Shown one piece after another: positions 1 to 6,110 of a stretch of 11,643 nt of DNA. Made by a program: the position numbers and the translations under genes. The DNA is from JAGOUB01 sp964640945 (GTDB lineage: Bacteria; Patescibacteriota; Gracilibacteria; Peribacterales; Peribacteraceae), in NCBI GenBank assembly GCA_964640945.1, contig CAZXIV010000027.1, forward strand, positions 1-11,643. Direction: 5' to 3'. How positions within the stretch are numbered: position 1 is the first letter of the stretch; every line of letters begins with the position of its first letter. A model generated the notes under the pieces. It saw only the letters and a list, made by a program, of their open reading frames with translations. It was not told the DNA's origin and searched no databases.

Positions 1-106
1 GGAGAACGAAAGAGAAAAGCTGCTCTCGGCTTGGGTGATGGCCACTGGTATCGTCGTTGCCCGCGATGTCATCGCCCATCCCACAGCCAAACTCATGAAA
101 GCCTGA
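1..106 (+). CDS. C-terminal end of an unidentified protein (partial)
   Basis: An open frame enters from the left edge and stops at TGA 104-106, giving 34 residues that end HPTAKLMKA. The visible part reads as an amphipathic helix with a hydrophobic stretch (AWVMATGIVVARDVIA). No motif identifies a family. It is called a gene because the composition is protein-like and because a gene-free stretch with terminator structures follows it. The start and function lie outside the window. It could also be a chance open frame, since only 34 codons are visible. Confidence 0.45.
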   Translation, partial: ENEREKLLSAWVMATGIVVARDVIAHPTAKLMKA

Positions 107-123
107 TAGGGCTCAGCGCGCCC
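107..123 (+). terminator. Weak hairpin after the partial gene
   Basis: Directly after the TGA stop, AGGGC (108-112) can pair with GCCCT (120-124 region) around a 7-base loop, followed by a pyrimidine-rich CTCTTCGTCCGCTCTTT. The stem is short and the T tract is interrupted, so this is at best a weak terminator. Confidence 0.2.
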
Positions 124-171
124 TCTCTTCGTCCGCTCTTTCGATCGGGACGATAATGGGGCGAAATGGCG

Positions 172-206
172 TGCAAAAAAAGAACCCACGCCGGAGGAGC
201 GTGGGG
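172..206 (-). terminator. Intrinsic terminator of the small membrane protein gene
   Basis: On the minus strand, CCCACGC and GCGTGGG form a 7-bp GC-rich stem with a short loop, followed by TTCTTTTTTTG. On the plus strand this is seen as the A run at 174-180 and the two arms near 185-206. It lies about 25 bases downstream of the stop codon of the minus-strand gene ending at 230. The strand is assigned from the side that carries the T tract. Confidence 0.8.
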
Positions 207-229
207 ACTTTCGGGGTGAGAGAATCATC

Positions 230-499
230 TCACCGTAAGTGGACTTCGACGTCTTCGATCTCCTCTGGCGAGAGGTCGCGCCGCTGGTAACGGGAGCGGG
301 GGAGCGGACCCACCCGCGGTGGGGGCGGGGGCAGCTGCTTGGCTGAGCTCGTAGGGCGAGCGGGGGGCATGTGCACCAGCCAGATGCCCACGGCCAGCAT
401 GGTGGCTAAGAAGGGCAGGCACACCAGCGCTTGTAGCTGGATGATCATTCCAAATCCGGCAACGGCGCAGGCGACAATGAGACAACCGATAACCTTCAT
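230..499 (-). CDS. Small two-helix membrane protein with proline-rich tail
   Basis: An 89-residue protein of unrecognised family. Two hydrophobic segments (about residues 3-20 and 24-44, IGCLIVACAVAGFGMII and LPFLATMLAVGIWLVHM) are followed by a soluble tail with a QLPPPPPRVGPLPR proline tract and an acidic SPEEIEDVEVH end. It is probably an inner-membrane hairpin with a cytoplasmic tail. The frame stays open to a TTG at 577, but that TTG is the first half of a -35 box (TTGACT). The ATG at 499 has GGAG six bases upstream, so I place the start there. A strong promoter and a terminator on the same strand show a monocistronic unit, divergent from the hydrolase-like gene at 676. The proline tract may be a linker or an SH3-like binding stretch; no function can be assigned. 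Confidence 0.75.
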   Translation of the reverse strand: MKVIGCLIVACAVAGFGMIIQLQALVCLPFLATMLAVGIWLVHMPPARPTSSAKQLPPPPPRVGPLPRSRYQRRDLSPEEIEDVEVHLR

Positions 500-548
500 C
501 AAACACTCCACAAAAAGAACGAACAGGGCCACAAGGCCCATTAATCCA

Positions 549-577
549 TTTATAATACTATTTAAATTATTAGTCAA
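549..577 (-). promoter_or_regulatory. Sigma70-type promoter for the small membrane protein
   Basis: On the minus strand TTGACT (577-572) and TATAAA (554-549) are separated by exactly 17 bp in an AT-rich island. Each hexamer is one base from consensus. Transcription should begin near 542, giving a leader of about 43 bases that contains the GGAG ribosome site for the ATG at 499. Confidence 0.85.
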
Positions 578-628
578 AATGTCCGTTATTCTTGCCTTCT
601 ATCCGTATCTACCGGTGTTTTGCCTTTC

Positions 629-655
629 TTGTATTGAGGCATTTTCTGCTATAAT
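629..655 (+). promoter_or_regulatory. Extended -10 promoter for the hydrolase-like gene
   Basis: TGCTATAAT at 647-655 is a perfect extended -10 (TGn plus TATAAT). A possible -35, TTGTAT at 629-634, sits at a short 15-bp spacing, so the extended -10 probably does most of the work. The expected start near 662 leaves a leader of about 14 bases before the ATG at 676, without room for a well-spaced Shine-Dalgarno. Confidence 0.7.
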
Positions 656-675
656 AAGCGGATAAACAAATAAAG

Positions 676-2031
676 ATGAGCATTTTCCAACTTCAAGCCA
701 AACTCGACGGCGAAGCGGATTCCAAACCCAAGCAGGAGCTGGCTGCTTTGCTTAAAGATGTGAGCGACGACACGTTTCCCGCCCTGCCTAACCAGCAACG
801 TGCGGCCCTCCGTCAGTCGGTAGAGCGTTATCTCGCCTCCCTGCCGGTACCGGCGGCGCCCGAACCTGAGGTGAATGTGGCAGAGCGGTCGACCCGCGCC
901 TTATTACTGGATCTGCGCTTGCGCTTACGCGCCAGTCCGCCGCCCGCTCCGAGTCCGCCGCCACCGAGCCAGACGCGTCATTCAGGCTGGGTCTTCGCCG
1001 GCCTGGCCAGCCTGCTGGCTGGCGGTGCCTTGGGTCTGCGCCAGATAGTTCGGCGCGGCCGTGAAGCGGGTATGGCCCGGTGGAAGAAGCTCCTGATCGC
1101 GCTTGGTATCAGTGCTGTCGGGGGTATGGTGCTCAATGAGTCTCTCAAGACTGAACAGGTGCGCCGCCGCCTCGGCGGCATCACTGCCGCCACGCGCGAT
1201 ACATTTGAAGGCGTCCTCAATGGCTCCCTCGAACAAGAAGTCGCTAAGGCCGCTAACCGCGATAACCTGCCTCCGGAGGAATATCATCGCCGCCTGCTCT
1301 TCACACCACCCGCACAGCCCCGCCCAAACACAGAGAAGCCCGGCGAACACCGCATGCGCGTCAGCCTGGTGCCTGGCGAACGCGCTCGGCCGCTGGTGGT
1401 GCTCATTGGCGGCAACGATGAGCGTCTCTATGATCCCAATCCTAACGATAGCCCGAACTTGGTCTTCGGTAGTCGTTACCTGTTTGAGCAGCTGGCCGCG
1501 CGCGGTGATTGCCATGTCATCCAGCTGATCCCGGGTTCCGAGATATCGCGCAATCCCCGTTTGAATAACGCCGTCGCTCGCGAACACGTCCGCACTATCA
1601 TTGCCGACGCGACTCGGGGACAGGGCATGTTCAAGAACGCCTTCTGCTCAGAGGTGCGTTTTGTTGGCTACAGCTACGGCGCTGGTCTAGTGGAAGAGGT
1701 GATCAAGCCGGGCGAGAACGTGGTGCCGCCCGACCTCCCCATTGGTTCCACGGTGTACATCGAAGGGGTTCGCTTTCGGTCGGTGCCACCCGTTGCCCTC
1801 CACCAACCGCCCGAGCGCTCCGGTCGACATCTGCAGATCTTGCAAAAAAACGTCCGCCGTGACGCTGGCTTCGCTTCGGGTGCAGCCCTGGCCGCCCCTC
1901 GTCCCCAAGACCAGCAGCTGGATGTGTCCAGTCAGATCGAGGATGTGGGGCATATCGCGCTCACGGGCGCACACCGCGATGATGTCCGTCAGGCAGTCTA
2001 CCAGCCGGTGCTGGAGTGGTTGAATCGGTGA
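676..2031 (+). CDS. Membrane-anchored alpha/beta-hydrolase-like protein
   Basis: 451 residues, family not recognised by name. Residues 1-90 are soluble and helical. A proline-rich linker (SPPPAPSPPPPSQ, about 96-108) leads to two hydrophobic segments (about 111-127 and 138-153) separated by an Arg/Lys-rich loop. The C-terminal domain begins with a beta-strand and loop, PLVVLIGGND, and contains VGYSYGAG with Ser333 in a GxSxG nucleophile elbow. A late DVGHIALTG supplies His426 as the likely catalytic base; Asp416 or Asp423 is close, but the acid is not certain. This order fits an alpha/beta hydrolase (esterase, lipase or thioesterase-like). The substrate is unknown. The basic loop between the helices suggests it is cytoplasmic, which would place the hydrolase domain outside, but the region after helix 2 is also basic, so topology is open. 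The gene stands alone and converges on the tRNA gene. Confidence 0.8.
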   Translation: MSIFQLQAKLDGEADSKPKQELAALLKDVSDDTFPALPNQQRAALRQSVERYLASLPVPAAPEPEVNVAERSTRALLLDLRLRLRASPPPAPSPPPPSQTRHSGWVFAGLASLLAGGALGLRQIVRRGREAGMARWKKLLIALGISAVGGMVLNESLKTEQVRRRLGGITAATRDTFEGVLNGSLEQEVAKAANRDNLPPEEYHRRLLFTPPAQPRPNTEKPGEHRMRVSLVPGERARPLVVLIGGNDERLYDPNPNDSPNLVFGSRYLFEQLAARGDCHVIQLIPGSEISRNPRLNNAVAREHVRTIIADATRGQGMFKNAFCSEVRFVGYSYGAGLVEEVIKPGENVVPPDLPIGSTVYIEGVRFRSVPPVALHQPPERSGRHLQILQKNVRRDAGFASGAALAAPRPQDQQLDVSSQIEDVGHIALTGAHRDDVRQAVYQPVLEWLNR

Positions 2032-2045
2032 TGATGGGCGGTGCC

Positions 2046-2121
2046 TGGCAGGCGCTGAAGGGATCGAACCTTCGACCTTCGGTTTTGGAGACCGACGCTC
2101 TACCAACTGAGCTAAGCGCCT
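2046..2121 (-). tRNA. tRNA-Trp (anticodon CCA)
   Basis: A complete 76-base cloverleaf can be written on the minus strand. Acceptor arms AGGCGCT/AGCGCCT (7 bp), D stem GCTC/GAGC with loop AGTTGGTA, anticodon stem TCGGT/ACCGA with loop CTCCAAA (anticodon CCA), variable AGGTC, T stem GAAGG/CCTTC with loop TTCGATC, discriminator G and an encoded CCA end. It is convergent with the hydrolase-like gene, 14 bases beyond that gene's stop. A TACACT at 2168-2163 on the minus strand could be its -10 box, but no clear -35 is seen. Confidence 0.97.
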
Positions 2122-2255
2122 AGAAGCCGTTGTTGCCAACCGGGACCGCCCGGAGCCCCCGTAGTGTACTCAAGCGGCGCGGCCTAGCATATCCCCTCAT
2201 GGAGCTGTCCGACGAGGGCCACGAGCTCGGCCCCTTTCGAGATTCCCTCGGACCT

Positions 2256-2279
2256 AAAAGACCGCCTCGGGGCGGTCTT
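2256..2279 (-). terminator. Intrinsic terminator of the HTH/coiled-coil gene
   Basis: AAGACCGCC (2258-2266) and GGCGGTCTT (2271-2279) form a perfect 9-bp stem with a TCGG loop on the plus strand. Read on the minus strand, the stem is followed by four T residues (plus-strand A run 2256-2259). It lies 25 bases after the stop at 2305. The plus-strand side lacks a T tract. Confidence 0.8.
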
Positions 2280-2304
2280 GAAGGATTGGACGATGAGGCA
2301 GTGA

Positions 2305-2784
2305 TCACTTCTTCCGCCAGTTCCACCACGACCGTTTCTCGCTAGGCTGGCCGCTCGAGAGCATGAGCTGCTGCTGGAGGCCCTTCATGAGGATGTTCAT
2401 TTCGCGCTGGCGTTCGCTTAAGCCCTCGATGGAGTTCTGGAGCGATTTAATCTGTTCATCTTTCACCTTCAGCTGGTCCTTGAGACCCTCCGAGGTTTGC
2501 TCGAGCAGGCGCAGGTACTCGGCGTTCTGGCCGGCGCCTTTGCTGGCCTTGCTCTCAGTGCCGGAGAAATGGCGCTCGAGAAGCTCGAGGCTGAGGCTGT
2601 AGCTAAAGGGCTTGCGCTTGCTTTGGAGCTTCTTCGCCTCGCTCACGTCAGGCATGATCAGGTGGCGATCAGGGGACTCGGCGTCCTTCACAATCGAGCG
2701 CACAAGGCGGCGGATGGTGATTTCGGCCTTTTGGTAACGGTCAGCGGCTTCCTTGATCGAAAGCGAAGGGTTGAGGGTTTCCAT
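2305..2784 (-). CDS. Putative helix-turn-helix DNA-binding protein with coiled coil
   Basis: 159 residues from the ATG at 2784. Residues about 8-33 (LSIKEAADRYQKAEITIRRL) look like an excisionase/MerR-type helix-turn-helix, with a second short helical part to about 75 (SLSLELLERHF). A long heptad-rich coiled coil follows (about 95-142: YLRLLEQTSEGLKDQL, then KDEQIKSLQNSIEGLSERQ), and the protein ends in a basic aromatic tail, SWWNWRKK. This layout is common in small DNA-binding regulators and plasmid replication or partition accessories; the family is an inference. The frame stays open to an ATG at 2889, but that stretch is low-complexity MIMIHSMTISLI encoded by palindromic TGATCATGATCA DNA, so I prefer 2784. 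No Shine-Dalgarno is visible. TGATCA palindromes lie upstream and across the stop codon, which raises autoregulation as a possibility. Confidence 0.7.
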   Translation of the reverse strand: METLNPSLSIKEAADRYQKAEITIRRLVRSIVKDAESPDRHLIMPDVSEAKKLQSKRKPFSYSLSLELLERHFSGTESKASKGAGQNAEYLRLLEQTSEGLKDQLKVKDEQIKSLQNSIEGLSERQREMNILMKGLQQQLMLSSGQPSEKRSWWNWRKK

Positions 2785-3108
2785 GGAGAGAATCGGGGAG
2801 GTGATCAGAGATATGGTCATGCTATGGATCATGATCATGATCAGCGAGAAAGAGGCCTCGTCAGGTTCGATTGAACATGATGGAATCATGCGCTTTGTCA
2901 GATGGACCTAACAGCCGAGGTCCTATTCTCAGGGAAAAATGATGGTGATCGTCGAGCCCTAGACGAAGCGCTGAATGTGAACCTCCTTCGCCGCTGGTCT
3001 GACTCAATATCCAGCGCTGACCGCAAATGTTCCATGCTGAACAGAACGCGCTCCTCCAAAACCATCACCTTCTCATTCTACTACCAATGATCATGGTCAT
3101 GACCATGA
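2785..3108. other. Gene-poor stretch between topA and the HTH gene
   Basis: These 324 bases hold two palindromic clusters (2802-2843 and 3088-3111) and otherwise nothing I can assign. A 62-codon plus frame at 2902-3090 and an overlapping 55-codon minus frame at 2898-3065 exist. Neither has a well-placed ribosome site, and both are rich in Arg and Ser, so I do not call them genes. No T-tracted terminator for topA is seen. Confidence 0.5.
2802..2843. promoter_or_regulatory. TGATCA / GGTCATG palindromic cluster upstream of the HTH gene
   Basis: TGATCA occurs at 2802-2807, 2832-2837 and 2838-2843, GGTCATG at 2815-2821, and a perfect 16-bp palindrome (GATCATGATCATGATC) at 2827-2842. It lies 18-60 bases upstream of the preferred start of the HTH gene, where an operator would be expected. 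Binding by that protein is a guess. Confidence 0.4.
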
Positions 3109-3111
3109 TCA
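3088..3111. repeat. Perfect 24-bp palindrome spanning the topA stop codon
   Basis: The 12-base arm TGATCATGGTCA is followed exactly by its reverse complement, TGACCATGATCA. The last three plus-strand bases (TCA, 3109-3111) are the TGA stop codon of topA. In RNA it could form a 10-bp stem with a CATG loop, but no T tract follows on either strand, so a classical intrinsic terminator is not supported. Confidence 0.9.
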
Positions 3112-5466
3112 ACGGCGACCTTTGCCTTTCCAGCCGCGGTTCGGTGAGGCGCGCTTCTTCGCTAAAAGTTCAAAGGCTTGCTCTTCGGTGAGGGTGTCGG
3201 GAGCCATGTCCTTCTTGAGCGAAGCGTTGGTTTTGCCGTCGGTCACGTAGGGGCCGTAGCGGCCGTCCTTCACGAAGACCTGTCCGCCGGACTCCGGGTC
3301 GTTGCCGAAGCTCTTCAGCGGCTCGGCGGCCTTCTTCTTCAGCTCCTTCGCGTTCTTCAGCATGTCCACGGCCTGCGCCAGCTCGACGCTGCCGGGCTCG
3401 ACGTCCTTGGGCAGCGTGAAGGTCTGCTCGCCGCACTGCAGGTACGGGCCGAAGCGGCCGAGGTGCACCACGACGTCTTCGCTACCTTCTTTACCAAGCG
3501 TCTTCGGGAACTGCAGCTGTGCCAGTGCGTCCTCCAGGGTGACATCTTCCATACGCATGCCCTTCTTGATCGACGCGGTCTTCAGTTCGCCGCTCTTGCG
3601 CTTGGCTTTAGCCTCTTTCGCTTCAGTGGCGTCCACACGCCCCAGCTGCACGAACGGTCCGAAGCGGCCCATGCGCGCCACCACTTCTTTGCCGGTGACT
3701 GGGTCCACGCCCAGCACCCGCTCCTTAAGCACATCCTCCTTTTTAATCTCCTTCGTCTTACTCTCTACCAGTTTCTGGAACGGCTTATAAAAATCGCCGA
3801 TGAATTCGCGGTAGTCCTCCTTCCCGTCGGCCACGTCGTCCAGCTTCTCTTCCATGCTGGCGGTAAACGTCAGGCTGACGATATCCGGGAAGTGCTCGGT
3901 GAGTAGGTCGGTGACCGTGAAGGCCACGTCGGCCGGCACCAGCTGTTTCCCTTCCTTTTGGATATAGCCGCGCTGCTGGATGGTCGAGATCGTCGGGGCG
4001 TAGGTGCTCGGACGGCCAATCCCCTCCTCTTCGAGCTTCTTCACCAGGCTAGCCTCGGTGTAGCGGGCCGGCGGCTTGGTGAAGTGCTGCTCGGGCAGGA
4101 TCTGCTCCAAGTTGAGCGTCTCGCCCTCTGTCAGCGCCGGCAGGAGTTTATCGCCATCATCCTGCGCGGTGGCCGCCTCGTGATCCTCGTCCTTGCCCTC
4201 GGTATAGGCCCGCAGGTAGCCGTCGAACGTGAGGGTCTGGCCGGTGGCGCGGAAGGTGTAGCGACCTGCCGTGATGTTCGCGCCGATGCGCTTAAACTCC
4301 GCGGCCGGCATCTGCGTGGCCATCGTGCGCTGCCAGATCATGGTGTAGAGCTTCAGTTGCTGGTGGTCGAGTACGTCGCTGAGCGACTCGGGCGTGCGGT
4401 CGAGCTCGGTGGGACGGATGGCTTCGTGCGCTTCCTGGGCCCCCTTACTTTTAGTTTTAAACACCTTTGGCTCGCTCAGCACGTACTCGCGTCCGTAGAG
4501 CTTCTGAATCATATTCTTGCTGTCCTCCAGTGCCTTCTTGCTCAGGTTCACGGAGTCGGTGCGCATGTAGGTGATTAAGCCCGCCGAGCCCTCACCCTTG
4601 CCGAGCTGCACGCCTTCGTAGAGCTGTTGGGCGATGACCATCGTCTGCTTCACCGAGAAGCCGAGTTTGCGGGCCGCCTCCTGCTGGAGCGTCGAGGTTG
4701 TAAAGGGGGCGGGGGAATGGCGCTGCACGTCTTTCTTTTCCAGTTCGGCCACCGTGAAGTCCTTACCTTCAATCTCGGCCAGGGCGGTGTCCGTCTCCTC
4801 CTTAGTAGTGGGCACAAACTTCTGGCCGTCGCGCTGGCTGAGCGAAGCAGTGAAAGCCTCTTTCTTCGCAGTCTCCAGGGCGGCGTCTACCGTCCAGTAT
4901 TCCACCGGCACAAAGGCGCGGATCTCGCGCTCGCGATCAACAATGATACGCACCGCTACCGACTGCACACGTCCGGCCGAGAGGCCGCGGTACACTTTTT
5001 TCCAGAGGAACGGCGAGAGCGTGTAGCCCACGAGGCGGTCGAGCACGCGGCGGCCCTGCTGGGCGTCCACGAGTTTCATGTCGATGGTGCGCGGGTTCTC
5101 CACGGCCGCCTTAATGGCGCTCTCCGTGATCTCATGGAAGACAATGCGCTTAACATCGGCCTTACGCTTGGGGTCCAAGAGTTGGAGGAGGTGCCAGCCG
5201 ATCGCTTCACCTTCACGGTCTTCATCAGTCGCGATCCAGAGCGCTGTGCTTTCCTTGGCGAGCTTCTTTAAGTGCTTCACCACGGTTTCCTTTCCCTCGG
5301 GCACTTCGTACTTTGGTTCGAAGTTGCCCTCAACGTCGACGCCCAGTTCACCTTCGGGCAGATCGCGTACGTGGCCCATGCTCGCTTCCACGGTAAATTC
5401 TTTGCCGAGGAAACGTTTAATGGTCTTCGCCTTCGCGGGGCTTTCGACAATAACAAGCTGGGTCAT
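3109..5466 (-). CDS. topA: DNA topoisomerase I (type IA)
   Basis: 785 residues from the ATG at 5466. It relaxes negative supercoils by cutting one DNA strand through a 5'-phosphotyrosine. The TOPRIM domain opens with LVIVESPAKAKTI (Glu8) and has the metal-binding DEDRE motif (Asp81, Asp83, Glu85). The active-site Tyr300 is in ITYMRTDSVNLS. The GRPSTYAPTI segment follows, then three C-terminal repeats (GRFGPFVQLG, GRFGPYLQCG, GRYGPYVTDG). There are no Cys4 zinc ribbons of the E. coli type; instead the protein ends in a basic tail (KKRASPNRGWKGKGRR), a layout known from many other bacterial TopA proteins. The frame is open upstream to 5550, but conserved sequence begins at MTQLVIVES, so 5466 is the start. 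A TTGACA promoter directly precedes it, leaving almost no leader. It is divergent from the HU gene. Confidence 0.97.
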   Translation of the reverse strand: MTQLVIVESPAKAKTIKRFLGKEFTVEASMGHVRDLPEGELGVDVEGNFEPKYEVPEGKETVVKHLKKLAKESTALWIATDEDREGEAIGWHLLQLLDPKRKADVKRIVFHEITESAIKAAVENPRTIDMKLVDAQQGRRVLDRLVGYTLSPFLWKKVYRGLSAGRVQSVAVRIIVDREREIRAFVPVEYWTVDAALETAKKEAFTASLSQRDGQKFVPTTKEETDTALAEIEGKDFTVAELEKKDVQRHSPAPFTTSTLQQEAARKLGFSVKQTMVIAQQLYEGVQLGKGEGSAGLITYMRTDSVNLSKKALEDSKNMIQKLYGREYVLSEPKVFKTKSKGAQEAHEAIRPTELDRTPESLSDVLDHQQLKLYTMIWQRTMATQMPAAEFKRIGANITAGRYTFRATGQTLTFDGYLRAYTEGKDEDHEAATAQDDGDKLLPALTEGETLNLEQILPEQHFTKPPARYTEASLVKKLEEEGIGRPSTYAPTISTIQQRGYIQKEGKQLVPADVAFTVTDLLTEHFPDIVSLTFTASMEEKLDDVADGKEDYREFIGDFYKPFQKLVESKTKEIKKEDVLKERVLGVDPVTGKEVVARMGRFGPFVQLGRVDATEAKEAKAKRKSGELKTASIKKGMRMEDVTLEDALAQLQFPKTLGKEGSEDVVVHLGRFGPYLQCGEQTFTLPKDVEPGSVELAQAVDMLKNAKELKKKAAEPLKSFGNDPESGGQVFVKDGRYGPYVTDGKTNASLKKDMAPDTLTEEQAFELLAKKRASPNRGWKGKGRR

Positions 5467-5474
5467 GGGCCCTG

Positions 5475-5504
5475 AGCCTACGGAGAGCAGGCAGCGCTTG
5501 TCAA
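5475..5504 (-). promoter_or_regulatory. topA promoter, near-leaderless
   Basis: On the minus strand a perfect -35 TTGACA (5504-5499) is followed after 18 bp by TAGGCT (5480-5475). The usual start distance places +1 two bases before the topA ATG at 5466, so the transcript would have essentially no 5' leader. Confidence 0.6.
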
Positions 5505-5550
5505 AGATGGACAGAAGCGCAATAAAAGTGGCCGGGTAGCCAATTGCCAA

Positions 5551-5563
5551 TGATCATTGATCA
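5551..5563. repeat. Double TGATCA palindrome upstream of topA
   Basis: TGATCA at 5551-5556 and 5558-5563 are separated by one base, forming a 13-base interrupted palindrome that contains AATGATCATT. It lies about 47 bases upstream of the topA -35 box, within the divergent topA-HU spacer. It belongs to the same motif family as 2827-2842 and 3088-3111. Confidence 0.6.
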
Positions 5564-5590
5564 CCGTTTGTATTCACTCTTTTAGGGCTG

Positions 5591-5626
5591 ACGGAAGCCA
5601 AAACGGCTTCTGTAAGCCGTATTTTT
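5591..5626 (+). terminator. Terminator-like hairpin with a competing hairpin in the topA-HU spacer
   Basis: ACGGCTT (5603-5609), loop CTGT and AAGCCGT (5614-5620), then ATTTTT, make a plus-strand intrinsic terminator. ACGGAAGCC (5591-5599) can instead pair with GGCTTCTGT (5605-5613, one G-U), which would block the first stem. No plus-strand gene lies upstream, so it either insulates the HU gene from antisense transcription across topA or acts in a long HU leader. Confidence 0.55.
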
Positions 5627-5648
5627 GCTATACATTCGAGAATGTGGC

Positions 5649-5676
5649 TTGCCTGAGCGATGCAGCGGGATAGACT
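5649..5676 (+). promoter_or_regulatory. Candidate promoter of the HU gene
   Basis: TTGCCT (5649-5654) and TAGACT (5671-5676) are spaced by 16 bp, predicting a start near 5683. A second candidate, the TGC plus TATACA at 5626-5634, would start near 5641. Both lie downstream of the terminator-like hairpin. Neither is close to consensus in both boxes. Confidence 0.45.
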
Positions 5677-5686
5677 GCTCTTAGTA

Positions 5687-5716
5687 CTTCTTCACTTCTT
5701 CTTTCCCCCCTCCCCT
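5687..5716 (+). promoter_or_regulatory. Polypyrimidine leader of the HU gene
   Basis: Thirty bases immediately before the ATG at 5717 are pyrimidines with one exception (A5694); the last 22 are unbroken. There is no Shine-Dalgarno. Such a tract could serve ribosomal protein S1-type or other unstructured-leader initiation; that role is inferred. Confidence 0.6.
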
Positions 5717-5998
5717 ATGTCTCTGTCCAAGCAGGACCTTATCGCGACGATCGGCAACGCTGCCGGCATCACGAAGCGCGCCGCTGCGGCCGCTCTCGAG
5801 GCTCTCACCTCGACGATCACCAAGGAGCTCAAGAAGGGCAACGCGGTGACTGTCACGGGCTTCGGCACCTTCCGCATCAGCAAGCGTGCGGCTCGCATGG
5901 GTGTGAACCCGCGCAACCCGACGCAGAAGATCTCCATCCCTGCGATGAAGGTTCCGTCGTTCAAGGCCGGCAAGACGCTCAAGGACGCCGTTCGCTAA
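5717..5998 (+). CDS. hup: HU-family nucleoid DNA-binding protein
   Basis: 93 residues, the usual HU/IHF subunit length. The N-terminal helices (SLSKQDLIATIGNAAGITKR) dimerise. GFGTF marks the saddle turn, and the DNA-wrapping arm reads RMGVNPRNPTQKISIPAMK with the intercalating Asn-Pro at its tip, followed by SFKAGKTLKDAV. It bends DNA and compacts the nucleoid as a dimer. The frame is open to 5660, but the family N-terminus matches MSLSKQ, and the upstream codons encode the pyrimidine tract, so the ATG at 5717 is used. It is divergent from topA, a fitting topological partner, and monocistronic with a terminator behind it. HU rather than IHF is inferred; the sequence alone does not fix whether it is a homodimer. 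Confidence 0.95.
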   Translation: MSLSKQDLIATIGNAAGITKRAAAAALEALTSTITKELKKGNAVTVTGFGTFRISKRAARMGVNPRNPTQKISIPAMKVPSFKAGKTLKDAVR

Positions 5999-6022
5999 AT
6001 CCTTCCTTTCACGTTTGCAAGA

Positions 6023-6048
6023 AAGCCTCCGTAACCCGGGGGCTTTTT
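6023..6048 (+). terminator. Intrinsic terminator of the HU gene
   Basis: AAGCCTCC (6023-6030) pairs with GGGGGCTT (6038-6045, one G-U) around loop GTAACCC and is followed by a T run ending at 6048. It lies 25 bases after the HU stop. Confidence 0.88.
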
Positions 6049-6056
6049 AGTATTGC

Positions 6057-6084
6057 GTATGAGGTATGAAGTATCTGGTATCCG
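6057..6084. repeat. Four degenerate 7-bp GTATnnn units
   Basis: GTATGAG, GTATGAA, GTATCTG and GTATCCG follow one another without gaps. Their reverse complement (ATAC every 7 bases) matches the phase of the TACTTAA array at 6111; GTATGAAGTAT (6064-6074) is complementary to ATACTTAATAC with one mismatch. It looks like a decayed inverted copy of that array. Confidence 0.6.
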
Positions 6085-6110
6085 TTTAGTCTGCAGTGAA
6101 CCTTGTGTCA

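Noticed and set aside
982..1587. 201-codon minus-strand frame inside the hydrolase-like gene
   Set aside because: The plus-strand frame has a promoter, a GxSxG motif and coherent domains; the antisense frame has none.
2898..3065. 55-codon minus-strand frame just downstream of topA, beginning MVLEERVLFS
   Set aside because: It is co-directional with topA and the first 20 residues could be a helix, but the rest is Arg/Ser-rich, no well-spaced Shine-Dalgarno is present, and it overlaps another open frame in the same codon phase.
2902..3090. 62-codon plus-strand frame between the HTH gene and topA
   Set aside because: No ribosome site or promoter is seen, and a codon-aligned frame on the opposite strand is equally open; the translation has no recognisable pattern.
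3178..3906. Long open frames antisense to topA (also 3958-4578 and 4627-5271)
   Set aside because: They are shadows of a GC-rich gene with unmistakable TopA motifs on the other strand; their translations are low in family-like features.
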